A stretch of DNA of 64,000 nt from Oegoconia quadripuncta (Eukaryota; Arthropoda; Insecta; Lepidoptera; Autostichidae), in NCBI GenBank assembly GCA_949316235.1, contig OX438744.1, positions 2,480,001 to 2,544,000 on the forward strand. Reading direction: 5' to 3'. Under the pieces are notes generated by a model, which was given only the letters and a program-made list of their open reading frames with translations, was not told the origin of the DNA and searched no databases. Below are positions 32,511 through 44,760 of the stretch, one piece after another (within the stretch, counting starts at the first letter, position 1; each line of letters starts with the position of its first letter). A program made the position numbers and the translations under genes.

Positions 32511-33100
32511 TTGACTACTTAACTCAATTGATCACATATTTCAACAGTACACAAAAAAAATCAATTGCATTGCAAAAAATCAAGTCTGTTGGCGATTGTT
32601 TACGAACTTTTTAAATACAAGATTTAAAATTATATAACAAAAAATATAGTTTTACTTGAAACAACAAATTTATAAAACGCAATTAAAAATACCTATATCT
32701 TATAGAAAAAATACGCCGCTATTGCCCCGTTGAATGCATAAGCTCAGCTGCTGAGCAAAGTAGGCACCAGCTCTCACATCTCCAGAGGCGTGGACCAGTC
32801 TAACGGATAAATCCTTTACAAATTGTTTCGTGTCAGAAGACCATGCGCCCAATGTAATTATATAATTAATTTTTTGACTATTTAGATGATAAGCAAGCAC
32901 GGACGATCCGAATCACCCGGCAATATCCTGTCTAGTTTAATTTTCTTTTTCCTGTTTTGTCCCATCAAAGATAGTAAAAATGTAACAAGCCTTGAATGTC
33001 TTACTCATTCTTTTTTGCGGAGTCTGCTTCGTAAATCAGGGGTAATTGTAGACATCATGACGATTTCGCATATCATTTTTATAATTTATCTTATTGAAAT
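32511..33100. other. No recognisable gene
   Basis: The open frame reading into 33101 is fortuitous and continues into a SINE. Confidence 0.5.
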
Positions 33101-33330
33101 TCGACGAAAATGGTGCAGTGGATGGCCCTGTAAGCGAAACCAATGGTTGGGGATTCGAATCGATGTTTGTGTGATGAATACGAACATTTATTCCCGAGTC
33201 ATGGATGTCTCTATAAATACTTATGTATGTTTATCCGTTATCTAGTATCCATAGTGCAAGCTTTGTTTAGTTTGGGACTAAATGATGAGTTTAGTGTCTG
33301 AAATATTTATTTGTTTATTTATTTAAAAAA
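33101..33330 (+). mobile_element. SINE family A copy
   Basis: Decayed head CGACGAAAATGGTGCAGTGG, B box GGGGATTCGAATCG, then TTCCCGAGTCATGGATGT, TTATCCGTTATCTAGTATCC and the GTGTCTGAAATATTTATTTG tail. Confidence 0.87.
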
Positions 33331-33784
33331 ATAGCATTTGAATTAATTTAATATCTCAACACATAAGTCGTCCAGAACTTTTTAGTCTGTGATCTCGAGC
33401 TCACTGATTTTGTTATTTCTTTTTCATTTAGCTCATACATAATTAAATCTAAAAATAGAATCTAAAAATATAAATTAATTAAATCACTTTACGCAGTGCA
33501 ATTTACGAAATTATCCTCGTGTCCTCCTCCTTGGACCACAGGCGCGAGAACAGTGGAGCCAGTCTGTTGTGGGAGTTACGGCCTTCGTTATTAGCTTCTT
33601 CTGTTTGCCTCTAGACATTCCAGATTTATACTGGATTACGTTTAGTCCTGTTATTTTCAGGGTTCGCTTTTCCACTTTATTGTCATTACTATTTATTAAT
33701 ATTACCTCTTAACATATTGCCAAATTCATAAAATGTGGTAATACTGGAATATAATATTTCCAAAATATCTCAATTATGCCATAG
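33331..33784. other. No recognisable gene
   Basis: GTGTCCTCCTCCTTGGACCAC..GCGAGAACAGTGGAGCCAGTC at 33517-33565 may be an unrecognised repeat; unassigned. Confidence 0.4.
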
Positions 33785-33880
33785 GCGGCTGGCAGTCTGG
33801 AAGCAGAACCAAAGATTGGGTACAAGGCCTGGGAGAGGCATATGTCCAGTAGTGAATAGGATTGGCTAATGATACTGTAA
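33785..33880 (+). mobile_element. RTE-like LINE 3' extremity
   Basis: AGGCCTGGGAGAGGCATATGTCCAGTAGTG..GATTGGCTAATGAT is close to the standard RTE 3' end, where GGCCTGGGA.GAGGCCTATGT encodes the last codons and a (GAT)n-like tail follows. Confidence 0.65.
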
Positions 33881-34475
33881 ACCTAGGTATAAGAAATGTG
33901 GCTATTACCTTTAACTTCAAGGGTTCATCATATCAGTTACAGGACCTCCGCTTGATACTGTAAACTTAGACATGAGAAATGTGGCCATTACCTTTAACTT
34001 CAAGGTTTCATCATATCAGTCACAGGACCTCCGCTTGATAATAATAATAATAAATAATAAATATTTCGGACACTTACACCAATCATCTAGTCCCAAACTA
34101 AGCAAAGCTTGTGCTATGGATACTAGATAACGGATAAACATACATTAATATTTATATAAACATCCAAGACTCGGGAATAAATGTTCGTATTCATCACACA
34201 AACATTTACCCCTCGCGGGAATCGAACCCGCAACCGTTGGTTTCGCTGATAGGATCACTATCCACTACACCAATCGGTCGTCTTGTAAACTTGGGCATGA
34301 GGAATGTGGCCATTACCTTTTACTTCAAGGGTTCATCGTATCAGACACATAGGACCTCCGCTTGATGCTGTAAACTTAGACATGGAAAATGAGGCCATTA
34401 CCTTTATGTCTAACTTTGAGATCTCATCATATCAGCCACTAGGCCCCCGCTTCTGAACATAGGCCTCCTCCCTAT
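33869..34475. repeat. Tandem repeat of about 84 bp, four units, split by SINE A
   Basis: Units begin GATACTGTAAAC and carry ATGTGGCCATTACCTTTAACTTC, TTCATCATATCAGTCACAGG and ACCTCCGCTT. They start near 33869, 33952, 34036 and 34360. The third unit is interrupted at 34040-34282 by a SINE A; the fourth is more diverged. The array directly follows an RTE 3' end and may have grown from its tail. Confidence 0.85.
34040..34282 (-). mobile_element. SINE family A copy inside tandem array
   Basis: Complete from the (AATAAT)n tail through AATATTTCGGACACTTAC, CGGGAATCGAACCCGCAACC (B box) and CCACTACACCAATCGGTCGTC (head). Confidence 0.92.
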
Positions 34476-35045
34476 TTCGTATATAGAACATGTTTGGAAA
34501 CAGCCTGCATCCAGGACTACCAGCGACCTTCGGTCACTCGCTGCGCTTGTGATGCCTGGTTTTCATTCCAGTGCTTTAATGCCGCAACGGCCATCAGGCC
34601 TTCGAGGCGTGTGATCTGCCCACTACCACTATATATCTACGGCAGCGTATTTTCTTCTTCAACGGTCTTTCCTCATCAACTTCGAGGTTTACACACTTGA
34701 AAGAAGACATTATACTAAATAATGTAGTCTATTTCCTTAATTTTCGACCGTCTGGCTACATCTGTTGCCGCATCATGTTTTATTAATCTAATTAACAGCC
34801 TTTGTAGCCTGTGCGATGGTTTACAGCGAATTATGAACTGTTCCAACAGAAAATGGAGATTCTTTTCCGTTTTGACAAATTGAAACACAACGGAGCTGGA
34901 ACGTTTTGATGAATGAAACAATCATATGTAGGACATGCCGTTTTGGTAGGCATGGGCTTGACTTGGAATATAACTTGATTTTTTTTTGGGTTCAGTAGGT
35001 AAATGCCGAAACGTCCGTAAACAACATTAGCTAAAAGAAGGTTAT
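34476..35045. other. No recognisable gene
   Basis: No supported feature. Confidence 0.5.
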
Positions 35046-35280
35046 TAGAAAGAAACAAAGAAAGAAAAAATTACTTAAACCGATCTCATGACACAAACAA
35101 TCAGGTACAAATATTTAACATCCCAGACACATACAAAAAATAACATTGTGTTTGCCATCTAATTGTCGGTGTCGCAAGGTGGAGTCAAACAGGTCTCCAA
35201 CTCACCATGGGTTGTAGCCGTTCACTACAACGCTGGTTTTCAGTGGAGCCTCCAAATGACGCGCGGACACTGGTCAACAA
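35046..35280 (-). repeat. Retroposon 3' UTR-like repeat, copy 2 (of 13860)
   Basis: (AAAG)n at the left edge is the complement of a (CTTT)n tail. GGTGTCGCAAGGTGGAGTC and GTAGCCGTTCACTACAACGCTGG are the reverse of motifs at 13860-14095. Confidence 0.65.
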
Positions 35281-35439
35281 ATATACATACAAATAACAAT
35301 TACAATTAATAGGAGTAATCAGCAAGATGCGATGAGAAGACGCATATGTGTATACATTACAAAATTAGTGACTATCTGAATGTCAAACACTGAAATGTAT
35401 CCTTCTACCAACAACGAAAAATCATACAGTTATTATTTA

Positions 35440-35525
35440 TGACCTTCTTGGGCAGCTTCTTTTCCCACAGATTATTTCCCTTTCCGAAGCGGTATGCTTG
35501 GCATACTGATTGACAGCTTAAGCAC
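35440..35525 (+). mobile_element. LINE 3' UTR fragment
   Basis: CAGCTTCTTTTCCCACAGATTATTTCCCTTTCCGAAGCGGT is the same string found in the LINE 3' UTR at 41118-41376 (minus strand). Confidence 0.6.
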
Positions 35526-35535
35526 TATTATTATT

Positions 35536-35870
35536 AAACCGCCTCCGTGATTCAATGTAAACAACATTGGGTTTACGATTCGGATGTCGCGAGTTCGATC
35601 CCCAGCGGGGTATATGTTTAAGTACGCGGTTTTGTTGGTGGTAGGGCATTTTAAATGTCAGCCTGGCTAGCTACCACCATCTTATCTAAATCTGCCGCCA
35701 AGCAGCAATGTTAATAACATTATTGTGTTCCGGTTGTCAGAGATAAGATAGCCAGTCCCCCAAATATGTTGGGGTTTCCGGGTCAGTACGCTTCCACCTT
35801 CGACCTCATCTTCACTTAACATCAGGTGTGATTGAGATCAAGTACCAATCCGTTGTGCATAAAAAAAAAA
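35536..35870 (+). mobile_element. SINE family C copy, full length with poly(A)
   Basis: Head AACCGCCTCCGTGATTCAATG, B box GAGTTCGATCCCCAGCGGGG, body GGCATTTTAAATGTCAGCCTG, TCTAAATCTGCCGCCAAGCAG, TTTCCGGGTCAGTACGCTTCC and the GTTGTGCAT(A)10 end. Confidence 0.92.
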
Positions 35871-36069
35871 TAGATTAAATGAGTAGGTACTCATTTTGAT
35901 GTGAATGCAAGAATCATGATGTTAGTTTCAATAAACAGTATATTTTCATTAATCAATCAAAATAAATAAATAGTACCCAATATATGAAGTTAATTCGTTA
36001 TGGTCGTATGTTGAAAGAAATATATTGTGAACTTATTTGCACTAAATGTGCACTATAATTTCATAAAAC

Positions 36070-36215
36070 ATGATGTCCAGACTCCCTAAGTCATTTGGAG
36101 GCTCCACTGAAAACTAGCGTTGTAGTGAACGGCTACAACGAGTTGGACACCTTTTTGATTCCACCTTGCGACACCGACAATTAGATGGCAAACACAATGA
36201 TATTTTTTGTATAAA
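36070..36215 (+). repeat. Retroposon 3' UTR-like repeat, copy 3 (of 13860)
   Basis: AGTCATTTGGAGGCTCCACTG, CTAGCGTTGTAGTGAACGGC and CCACCTTGCGACACCGACAAT are present. Confidence 0.65.
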
Positions 36216-36225
36216 CTTAGATTAG

Positions 36226-36934
36226 ATTAATTTAGTTCACTTTTACAATATCATGTCATACATACAGTTCCGTAAATTTATGATTTCTAAAATTAAAAAG
36301 TGATTGTCAAACATAAAACAATAACTATACATATACATCTTAAAGATTTGTAGAATTACTAGATTATTTAATATAAATATAATGTTAAAATATTGTTAAG
36401 TCACAAAATGAACAAAATGACATAGAAATTAACCCTATTACCATATTTTCAATAGGTATGTCGTTAGACTCTTAAAAATTGTAACCATTGTTACAATAGC
36501 ATTATATCTACATATTATTATATGTATGTCTAAATTAATTAATAAAGTATAAGTATGTAACCATTGTTACGTCAACGTCATACTATTGATGAATAGTCAT
36601 AATGAAATAAAACAAAATAAAATATAAAACATTAACCATGTCATGAGTTTATAACGTTATAAAGTTTCATTACAATCAGTTTATTCGTTTCTGAATATTT
36701 GTATGGAATACCGTGTGGGAGCAAACCCTCTCAATGAAAGTTAAATACCCGCCGTTTTTTGGGAATTTGAATTTCAAATGTCTGTCTGTAGTTACCCATT
36801 CGACATTCTAATTTTAAAAAAAGGTCCTCTCTATTGAATATATTCCTTTGAACTATAGTCTTATTAATGCTAACAGTCCTTCGAGTACAGTCTCGACGAA
36901 AAACGACGGGCGTATGTGTGTGTGTGTGTGTGGT
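36226..36934. other. No gene; (GT)n and CTCGACG motif
   Basis: AT-rich; CTCGACGAAAAACGACGGGCG at 36889-36912 leads into (TG)n at 36913-36932. Confidence 0.45.
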
Positions 36935-37178
36935 GGCGTTGTATGTCTAACTAAAATTATAAATGCCAAAGTTTGGATGTTTAATCGTTTTTGTTTGTTG
37001 CTTAATCACGGCGAAAAAGATGAACGGATTTAGATGAAATTTGGTAAACACGTAGAATATACCCTGGATTAAGACATAGATAGTTTTTATCCCGATAAAG
37101 TGAGTAGTTCCTGCGGGATAAACAAGTTAATCATGTCCGCGATAAAGTTAGTTCACGCAGGTGAAGCCGCCGGCGGAA
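36935..37178 (+). mobile_element. Helitron-like non-autonomous element
   Basis: ATTATAAATGCCAAAGTTTGGATG (5' region), GAACGGATTTAGATGAAATT, TTATCCCGATAAAGTGAGTAG and GGTGAAGCCGCCGGCGGAAAG. The terminal CTAG is replaced by the start of a minus-strand SINE A. Confidence 0.55.
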
Positions 37179-37181
37179 AGA

Positions 37182-37424
37182 TAATAATAATAATAATAAT
37201 AAATATTTCGGACACTTACACCAATCATCTAGTCCCAAACTAAGCAAAGCTTGTACTACGGATACTAGATAACGGATAAACATACATAAATATTTATATA
37301 AACATCCATGACTCAGGAATAAATGTTCATATTCATCACACAAACATTTATCCGTCGCGGGATTCGAACCAGCAACCGTTGGTTTCGCCGACAGGGTCAC
37401 TATCCACTACACCAATCCGTCGTC
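37182..37424 (-). mobile_element. SINE family A copy
   Basis: (ATA)n tail, ATTTCGGACACTTACACC, CGGGATTCGAACCAGCAACC (B box) and CACTACACCAATCCGTCGTC (head). It is close to the copy at 34040-34282. Confidence 0.92.
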
Positions 37425-38159
37425 ATATCATATCGGTCGTAGATAGTTACAAATACATCTAAATCAAGGGCATCAATCAGCCTTCGAATCATGGAGTCAA
37501 TTGTTTAGTACGTATATTTATTAGACTTAATATACATACATATGCTTACGCCTGTTTCCCGTTGGGGTAGACAGACTATTGATTTCCCTTGGAACGATCC
37601 TGACATATTACTTTTGCTTCTTCCGCTGTCATCAAATTCTTCATACCCGCTCGTCGCTTAGTGGTTGACCGCACCTGACCTTTTGTGACTACATCAATCA
37701 TCGTATTGTATGTATGTATATTGCAAACTTACGGTCAGCTATTGAATATGACCGTCAACTTACATCTTTAGTAGTAACCCTCCCCAAGCCTTTTACTCCG
37801 AAGATGTTTGAGTTTATATTTATTCACATGTCCCTACTAAGTTTCCTAAGCCCACGTTTAATTTATTTATTTTATTTATTAATTTATTTATTTTAGGGAG
37901 ATTAACAGCAAAATCAACAAATGAATAATAAAACATAGAAAACCAATGCCAATAAGAAATCTCCACCTATAAGATTTCAAATGAGTGTGCAACCACAGAA
38001 CAAAAAGTACACCTCAAACTAAGTTTTAACTAATTTTAAACTAAATGAAATTATATTTTAAATTATGTTATATTATATTACAACAATAGTAAACTATTAC
38101 TACCTGTATTAGTTTAATGTTGTTGCAATTAACAGGCTGGCAAAAGGACAAATAACAAA
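37425..38159. other. No recognisable gene
   Basis: (TTTATTTA)n at 37861-37894; otherwise unassigned. Confidence 0.5.
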
Positions 38160-38489
38160 CTAGCAAACGAATAAATTTTTTGCATAAATTCCCCTGACAG
38201 AGGTGGTGCTGGTGCAGAACAGGTCAATGTCGATAGAAACATTATTAGCGGTCGGCACGTCGAGTCTTACCCGCTGTCTTAGACGCGGAACGTTGAAACG
38301 TAATCCTATTTTTGACAGTATTTCTGGACAGTCGACGGAACCGTTGACAATGTTCAGTAGGAAGCAAATGTCGGCGATATGACGTCTTGTATAAAGTGGG
38401 AGGAAATGGAAGCGTTTGCAGCGGTGTTCATAGTTGTGTGATTCACAGCGTGCTTTGTAATTAAGAACAAAGTATACTCATAACATGTA
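38160..38489 (-). pseudogene. LINE reverse-transcriptase C-terminal fragment
   Basis: The minus-strand frame is open for about 108 codons to a TAG at 38160-38162. It reads CESHNYEHRCKRFHFLPLYT then RRHIADICFLLNIVNGSVDC, PEILSKIGLRFNVPRLRQ and ends GIYAKNLFVC. The RR..AD..FL..I.NG..DCPELL..I..R.P arrangement is the conserved post-catalytic region of Jockey/CR1-type LINEs. It has no start codon and is flanked by an in-frame stop, so it is a decayed fragment. Confidence 0.8.
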
Positions 38490-39760
38490 TACCGTTATCT
38501 TCCAAAGGCCAATACACAAGCCCAAAGTTGTTGACCACAAAACGGCCTTGAAATTCGGAGCCTCCATTCTCAAGTAGCTAAGAAAATACGGCGTCATAAT
38601 GCCAAGCTCTATTTATACAACAGATATCAAGCGGCGAGCTCAAGTATCCTAATTATGTTTACTTTGAAACAACAAGTACTGACTAGTGGACGTAGTCAGG
38701 GTCGAGATTTAGAGCGTTACGGTAGGCCAAGAGGTTGGCCCGTCGTATTACAACCGTATGTTGAAAAATCTCTTGAAAGTATGAACATTCATAAACATAA
38801 CAGCTTTGTTAAAAGTTAAATATCTTCTAAATGGCTAAACTGATTTCCATCAAACATGGCTAGGAAATATCCCGCAAATACCAGCTTTCAAAATTAAGAA
38901 GCTATTTTCAAATCGGCTTCAAACTTACCCCTCTTAGCAGGGGTTAACATGTTAACTGCCGCAATGCAGACACAATTGTAAATCAATTGTATCCTTCTAG
39001 TCATGTAACCGCGGCGGCGCTCAAATGCTTAAAAATGAAATGAGATGGGACAGAATTGGTCAGCACCATATCACACTGGACAGGATTATATGCTGGACCT
39101 GGGCTGACGAGACCAGACCTGACTGTACCGGACCGATACGGGCTGACAGACGAAATGAAACGAGCTTTACTAGATACATACTGAATCGATTACATTGCCA
39201 CGGTCTGTACCGACTGCGTTGCTGGCAGCACTGATGAAGGCCAAAAACGCATCGTTGGGTAGTTCCAGGCCATCACAACGCTGTCAGCATTGCAGCTCTT
39301 GATGGACAAGCAGGAGTTCAAGCTTTATAGCGCGGACAGTAAGGGATGCAATGATGACCAAGCCTGAAGGCTGAGAGCGTAGTAGCTAAGCTTGAGTGTG
39401 CAGTTTCATTCATTTCAAGCAGGTGCAAAGTCCCTTAGTCGTCTATTGCGACACCCAAGAGACGGGTTGGTTCTATTATTTCTACGTGCCGAAACCACCA
39501 CATAACATTGATGAAGTAAAAGATCAAGTATGTCGTTCAAGTAGCCTAGACTAAAATGTGGTCTTAAAATATCTTCGCAACGGCTTAACTGATTTCCATG
39601 AAACATAGCTAAGAACGTATCTCCGGGTTTAATCTTAAATATAACAAAATTTTAAATTTAGAAAACCCTCGAATCTGGCCCTTCGATTAGTCTTTCAAAT
39701 AAAAACACCGCACTCAAATTACTGAGATACGTCCGGATAAAAACTGGACACACACAAATA
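38490..39760. other. No recognisable gene; one repeated motif
   Basis: GGCTAAACTGATTTCCATCAAACATGGCTA at 38832-38861 and GGCTTAACTGATTTCCATGAAACATAGCTA at 39582-39611 are two copies of a short repeat. The relatively GC-rich 39000-39250 has no interpretable frame. Confidence 0.45.
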
Positions 39761-40079
39761 TCGCCTCCATGGCACAATATAAACAACATAGGGTTTACGA
39801 TTCGGAGGTCGCGGGTTCGATCCCCAGCGAGGTACATGTTTAATACTCTGTTTGGTTGGTTGCATATATTAAATGTCCACCTGCCTAACTACCACCATCT
39901 TATCTAAATCTGCCGCCAAATAGCAATATTAATAGCATTGTTGTGTTCCAGTTATCAGAGGTAAGCTAGTCGTTCCCCAAATGGGGATTCTGGGTCAGTA
40001 CGCTTCCACCTTCGGCCTCATCCTCACTTAACATCAGGTGTGATTGGGGTCAAGTGCTAACACGTTGTACATAAAAAAA
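39761..40079 (+). mobile_element. SINE family C copy, full length
   Basis: Head TCGCCTCCATGGCACAATAT, B box CGGGTTCGATCCCCAGCG, then the AAATCTGCCGCCAAATAGC body and a CGTTGTACAT(A)7 end. Confidence 0.9.
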
Positions 40080-40082
40080 CAT

Positions 40083-40133
40083 ACACACAAAGCTGACAAA
40101 CACATAACACCCGTCGTTTTTCGTCGAGGGTTA
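40083..40133 (-). repeat. TTAACCCTCGACG-type repeat
   Basis: CACATAACACCCGTCGTTTTTCGTCGAGGGTTAA is the reverse of the motif at 25855-25937. It directly abuts MITE H. Confidence 0.6.
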
Positions 40134-40135
40134 AA

Positions 40136-40654
40136 TATTGGGTCTTTACCTATGAAATTGGAGTTTTTATTCGTTAATCATATGTATTCCTGCGCTTTTC
40201 AAAGCTATATCAAAATTTGTTTTTTATTTGGAAAATGGAATATTATTTCAAGGTTTCACATGAAATATTTTTTAATTTCTGGGCTAAATCACATAATAAA
40301 AAAAAAATTAAGAGAGCTCTTTCATGTGCTTCCCATAATCAATCAATCAATCAAATACGCTTTATTGTTTAAATAAGGAAGGTACATTTATTCATTTAAA
40401 TATCTTATAGAAACTACAAATTACAAATTAGAATAATCATATCTTAGATTCGCTGAAACTTTTATAAAGCGGTTACTTTTAAAAATTAACGCTGCCTACA
40501 CTAAACTTAATGTTATCCGATAATACACACAAAGTTTAGCTAAATTTAGATTGGCCGTTCCCATAAAAAAAAAACAAAAATGTTTGTATGAAGAAAACAG
40601 TCTTAATGAAATTCTTCGTACAAAACACCAATTTCATAGGTAAGGACCTTAATA
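40136..40654 (+). mobile_element. MITE family H, copy with nested retroposon tail
   Basis: Same termini and landmarks as 27142-27560. It is split at about 40346-40440 by a tail starting (AATC)n, then AAATACGCTTTATTGTTTAAA. ATAATCA flanks both sides of the insert, and the intact copy has a single ATAATCA at that place, so the target duplication is clear. Confidence 0.88.
40346..40440 (-). mobile_element. 5'-truncated retroposon tail nested in MITE H
   Basis: The minus strand reads AACAATAAAGCGTATTTGATT followed by (GATT)n. A 7-bp target duplication ATAATCA flanks it. Confidence 0.75.
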
Positions 40655-41117
40655 TTGACTTAAGTATAAGCCGCAGACTCCAAATCCCTCCCATCAACAT
40701 CGCTTAACTGTTCAGAAATACTTGCATAGTTACGTACCACCGAACTAGTTAGGATCGCCAAGTTTACAGTGACTTGTCCCCGCGGTTTAGATTAATGTTA
40801 ACTTCTAAACTATGGTTAAACTCAGGTTACTGTCGGATGTATCTGAAACTAAGCCAGTTTGTGAAAGTGAGAGGTCGCTATTTACTCTTCTATGTACTCG
40901 TAGTTAAGGTTAGAAAATTGGAGTTGGATGGGGCGAGTTCTGTTCAGGAATTGATTATTGTTTTGAAATAGATTAAGTTGTTAGAGTACAAACCACTGAA
41001 TTATAAGGCCCTTAATGGTCCAACAGACAAAGGAATTACGTAACTATTGAGCAATTATATGATAGTAACTGTCTACGCTAGTGCTTCGACGGTAAAATCT
41101 ACTACACACACACATGC
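40655..41117. other. No recognisable gene
   Basis: Nothing supported. Confidence 0.5.
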
Positions 41118-42113
<996 letters not shown>

Positions 42114-42353
42114 CGACTTACGAAAGAGATATACGAAGCGAATGTGGATGGTAGTGTTGGTAGGGAAAGACCACGGCGAACGTACCATGATCAAATCGGG
42201 GACGTCTTAAAGAAAGGCCAAGTCAAGAGTACCCTAAACCGACGAGCATGTATGAACAACATTATGAGAGTGAAGGAAGCAGAAGAGTTGTGTCAGGATC
42301 GTAGCAAGTGGAAGTCTGTGGTCTCTGCCTACCGCTACGGGAAACAGACCTGA
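42114..42353 (+). pseudogene. LINE C-terminal fragment ('[12 protein letters not shown]' lineage)
   Basis: The plus frame reads [58 protein letters not shown] and [15 protein letters not shown], then TGA at 42351-42353. I recognise this as the usual terminus of a common lepidopteran LINE. A second copy enters the window end at 63855. The 5' part is missing. Confidence 0.75.
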
Positions 42354-42850
42354 CATTATGTATGTTTGTATTATTCACGCCAATATGCGTGAATCTAGGC
42401 CTAGTAACTTTTCGGTGGCAACACAGTCTAATTAAAAAGAAAAGCGGACAGACTCTCGCGGGATTTAATTCGCGGGGGGCTTTTTGGCGGGATTTCGGCG
42501 AGTGAATTTGCAATTTTCTTTATAATTATACCGAATCGTATAATTTGTGCATTCTGACTTTTGAAGTTTAATAATGGCAGGATATTGTGCAGCAAAAGTT
42601 AGTGATGGTGTGCAAGTGACGGGAAGTGTAAATTAAAATGCGTAACGGAGCTTTCGGGTTCCCACAAGAAGCCGCCAAAATCTTTTGTAAAGCATTCTGC
42701 CACTTTACTGAAGAATGACTTGACTATGACTAGACTCTGTATACGACTAATTACTTGTTTTGACTGAGACTGACTAATAAATTGAAGAAATAAGATAAAT
42801 AAGACATGACTGTATGGACTTAGGTAGATCCCTTTGCCTTCTCCGAAAGG
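42354..42850. other. Unassigned sequence
   Basis: A GC-rich patch (TCGCGGGATTTAATTCGCGGGG) lies at 42458-42480. No gene was recognised. Confidence 0.4.
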
Positions 42851-42869
42851 AGTGAATAAACGAAACAAC

Positions 42870-43065
42870 AAACAATTAATTCGCGGGGCGTAAACTGACT
42901 GACGTGTGGTGTGACGAATGTGGTGGGTGCTGCATTAAAGCGTGGGGTGCCCCCAGGAAGTCCAGCGGAGGATTCTCCGGCTAGCACCAACCAAATCCCA
43001 GTAAGCCCCCACCCATACGTACACCAGACGAAGTTAAGCAGCGTAGGGTCGAAACTCATTTCCTA
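42870..43065 (-). repeat. Unidentified GC-richer repeat with 5S rRNA-like string
   Basis: The plus strand at 43030-43052 (GAAGTTAAGCAGCGTAGGGTCG) resembles the internal promoter region of 5S rRNA, preceded by CCCATACG. The minus strand is open through GWGLTGIWLVLAGESSAGLP and GGTPRFNAAPTTFVTPHVSQ, a low-complexity-free peptide with no domain I recognise. It may be a repeat that captured a deleted 5S-like segment. Confidence 0.3.
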
Positions 43066-44261
43066 AATTCACGTGCCTTCTTAAGAATTGCGCCTACTCG
43101 CAGTTCATGCGGGCACTCACTATTCAGGAGTTGCTAATGCCTAATATAAATTGTTATTATCTGATTGTTTTCGCGCACGTCGATAAAACAGCGCCAACTC
43201 TTAGAGTCCTCCAGAACTAATAGGACTGCTGAGAATAAATGGTCAAAACCACTTCGCACAAACAAATTTTTTTATAATCTGTACTCACAACCTGTAAAAT
43301 TACGATATTGATTAAAAAAAATGAGTTTCACGAGTGTGACTTTTATATATATAATTTGTCTATAATGGTTACTATGGTCTACCCTTTAGTTACTGTATAA
43401 ATAATTGGTATATGTGTCTGACACTACACAACAAAGGGTACATTCAAGCATTGTCTCTTTATAAATTATACATTGACGACCCTTGTAGTCATGCAAGACA
43501 GATTGTCTGTCTCGTTGTACATTCGGCTAGAGTAGTGACTAGTGTTGCAAACGCTGGTAATTTCACACTCATTTATATAAATTACGGTAAAATTATCGGC
43601 GACTTATTACGTTTTAAATTTTAATTTAAAATCCCTCGCGCGTATATTTGCAGCATCTTTGCCGATTAGTACAGTCCGCCATGTTGTGCGGCATATGCGC
43701 TCTTGCTGTTCCGGCTGGTAGGCGACTGAGCAAGCGGCGATCAGTTGACTTGGTTTTGTCCGGCAGACTACACGCGCATGAGTAATCATAATATTTATTC
43801 GAAAACTACTTTGTTTGTGAAAATTATGGCACAAAATCTTGCGCCATCTTTTGCATGGACCCGGAACTTTTATGAAGTGAAAACACAATGCTGCCGCCGC
43901 ATTTTCCGTATCAGAAACAGAATAATCAGAATCAGAATAATTTCTTGTCAAGAAACTGGTACAATAGATATTATAATAAAGTTGGGTCACAGTTTTACCA
44001 TATCAGGCATACAATATATTATTAATTACAAATAGATAATTAATTACTCTATCATCAAGAATGTAGCTATCATGCATTTAGTACTTGTGTATACGTCTTT
44101 TACCGAATATAAACATATTTTATCGTAAAATACCGTATTTACCGTATAAGATATCGTTTTTACCGGGGTTTATTTTACCGCTTTACATCCATAGTAGTGA
44201 CATACCGTTCTTACGGATTCTGGCAAAATCTTGGATATTAAGTGACTTTATCTTCACGTTA
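43066..44261. other. No recognisable gene
   Basis: A minus frame of 127 codons at 43607-43990 has no known motif. GTTCCGGCTGGTAGGCGACTG at 43708-43729 could be an unrecognised repeat. TACCGT/ACCG-rich short motifs occur at 44100-44190. Confidence 0.4.
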
Positions 44262-44395
44262 ATAGACTACCTGTTTAGTGTGGTGGTTAGGACTCTGGCC
44301 GCTCTGTCAAGAGGTCATTACCGCCACATCACCCTGCACGTTTGAACGAACGAAACGAACGAACGTTCGAACGAACCAGGTGAGTTTTTTTGCCG
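44262..44395 (+). mobile_element. SINE family B-like head fragment and (GAAC)n
   Basis: GACTACCTGTTTAGTGTGGTGG has the B-family A-box layout with no body after it. A degenerate (CGAA)n tract with palindromic GAACGAACGTTCGAACG lies at 44344-44378. Confidence 0.4.
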
Positions 44396-44489
44396 TAAGG
44401 ATAAAAATTGGGCATATAAGGTAAGTGAAATAGAAGGTATTGGCAATATAGAGTTTGATTTTTTTTTAAACCAGAACCGAAAAAAGCAT

Positions 44490-44760
44490 TGTCATTTGAT
44501 GGTCGCATCTATTCCAGATAAATTAATCGTGAAATTAAATAAATACAAAAAAAATTGGTGAAAATATGAGCTCGAAATAAATTTCGCATGATAGGAACCC
44601 TAGGAATCCCGCCAGTCTCATATCAATCTCCGGCCGGCGCGTGGGTCGATAATGGTTTTGAAAAAAAAAAATATGCCAATAACTTCTATTTCATTTAGTT
44701 ACCTAATATGCCCAATTTTTTTCCTTACAGTAAAAAAACTCATCCGGTATACGACTATTG
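44490..44760 (+). repeat. Interspersed repeat F, copy 2 (uninterrupted)
   Basis: GCATTGTCATTTGATGGTCGC, TGGTGAAAATATGAG, ATCAATCTCCGGCCGGCGCGT, ATGGTTTTGAAAAAAAA and TACAGTAAAAAAACTCATCCG. It is the empty-site reference for the LINE insertion at 15366-15605. Confidence 0.7.

Noticed and set aside
42870..43065. Functional 5S rRNA gene
   Set aside because: Only about 22 nt resemble 5S, the rest of the 120-nt gene is missing, and no terminator is placed correctly.
43607..43990. 127-codon minus-strand frame
   Set aside because: No motif, composition like its surroundings, and another frame overlaps on the plus strand. It could not be supported as a gene.
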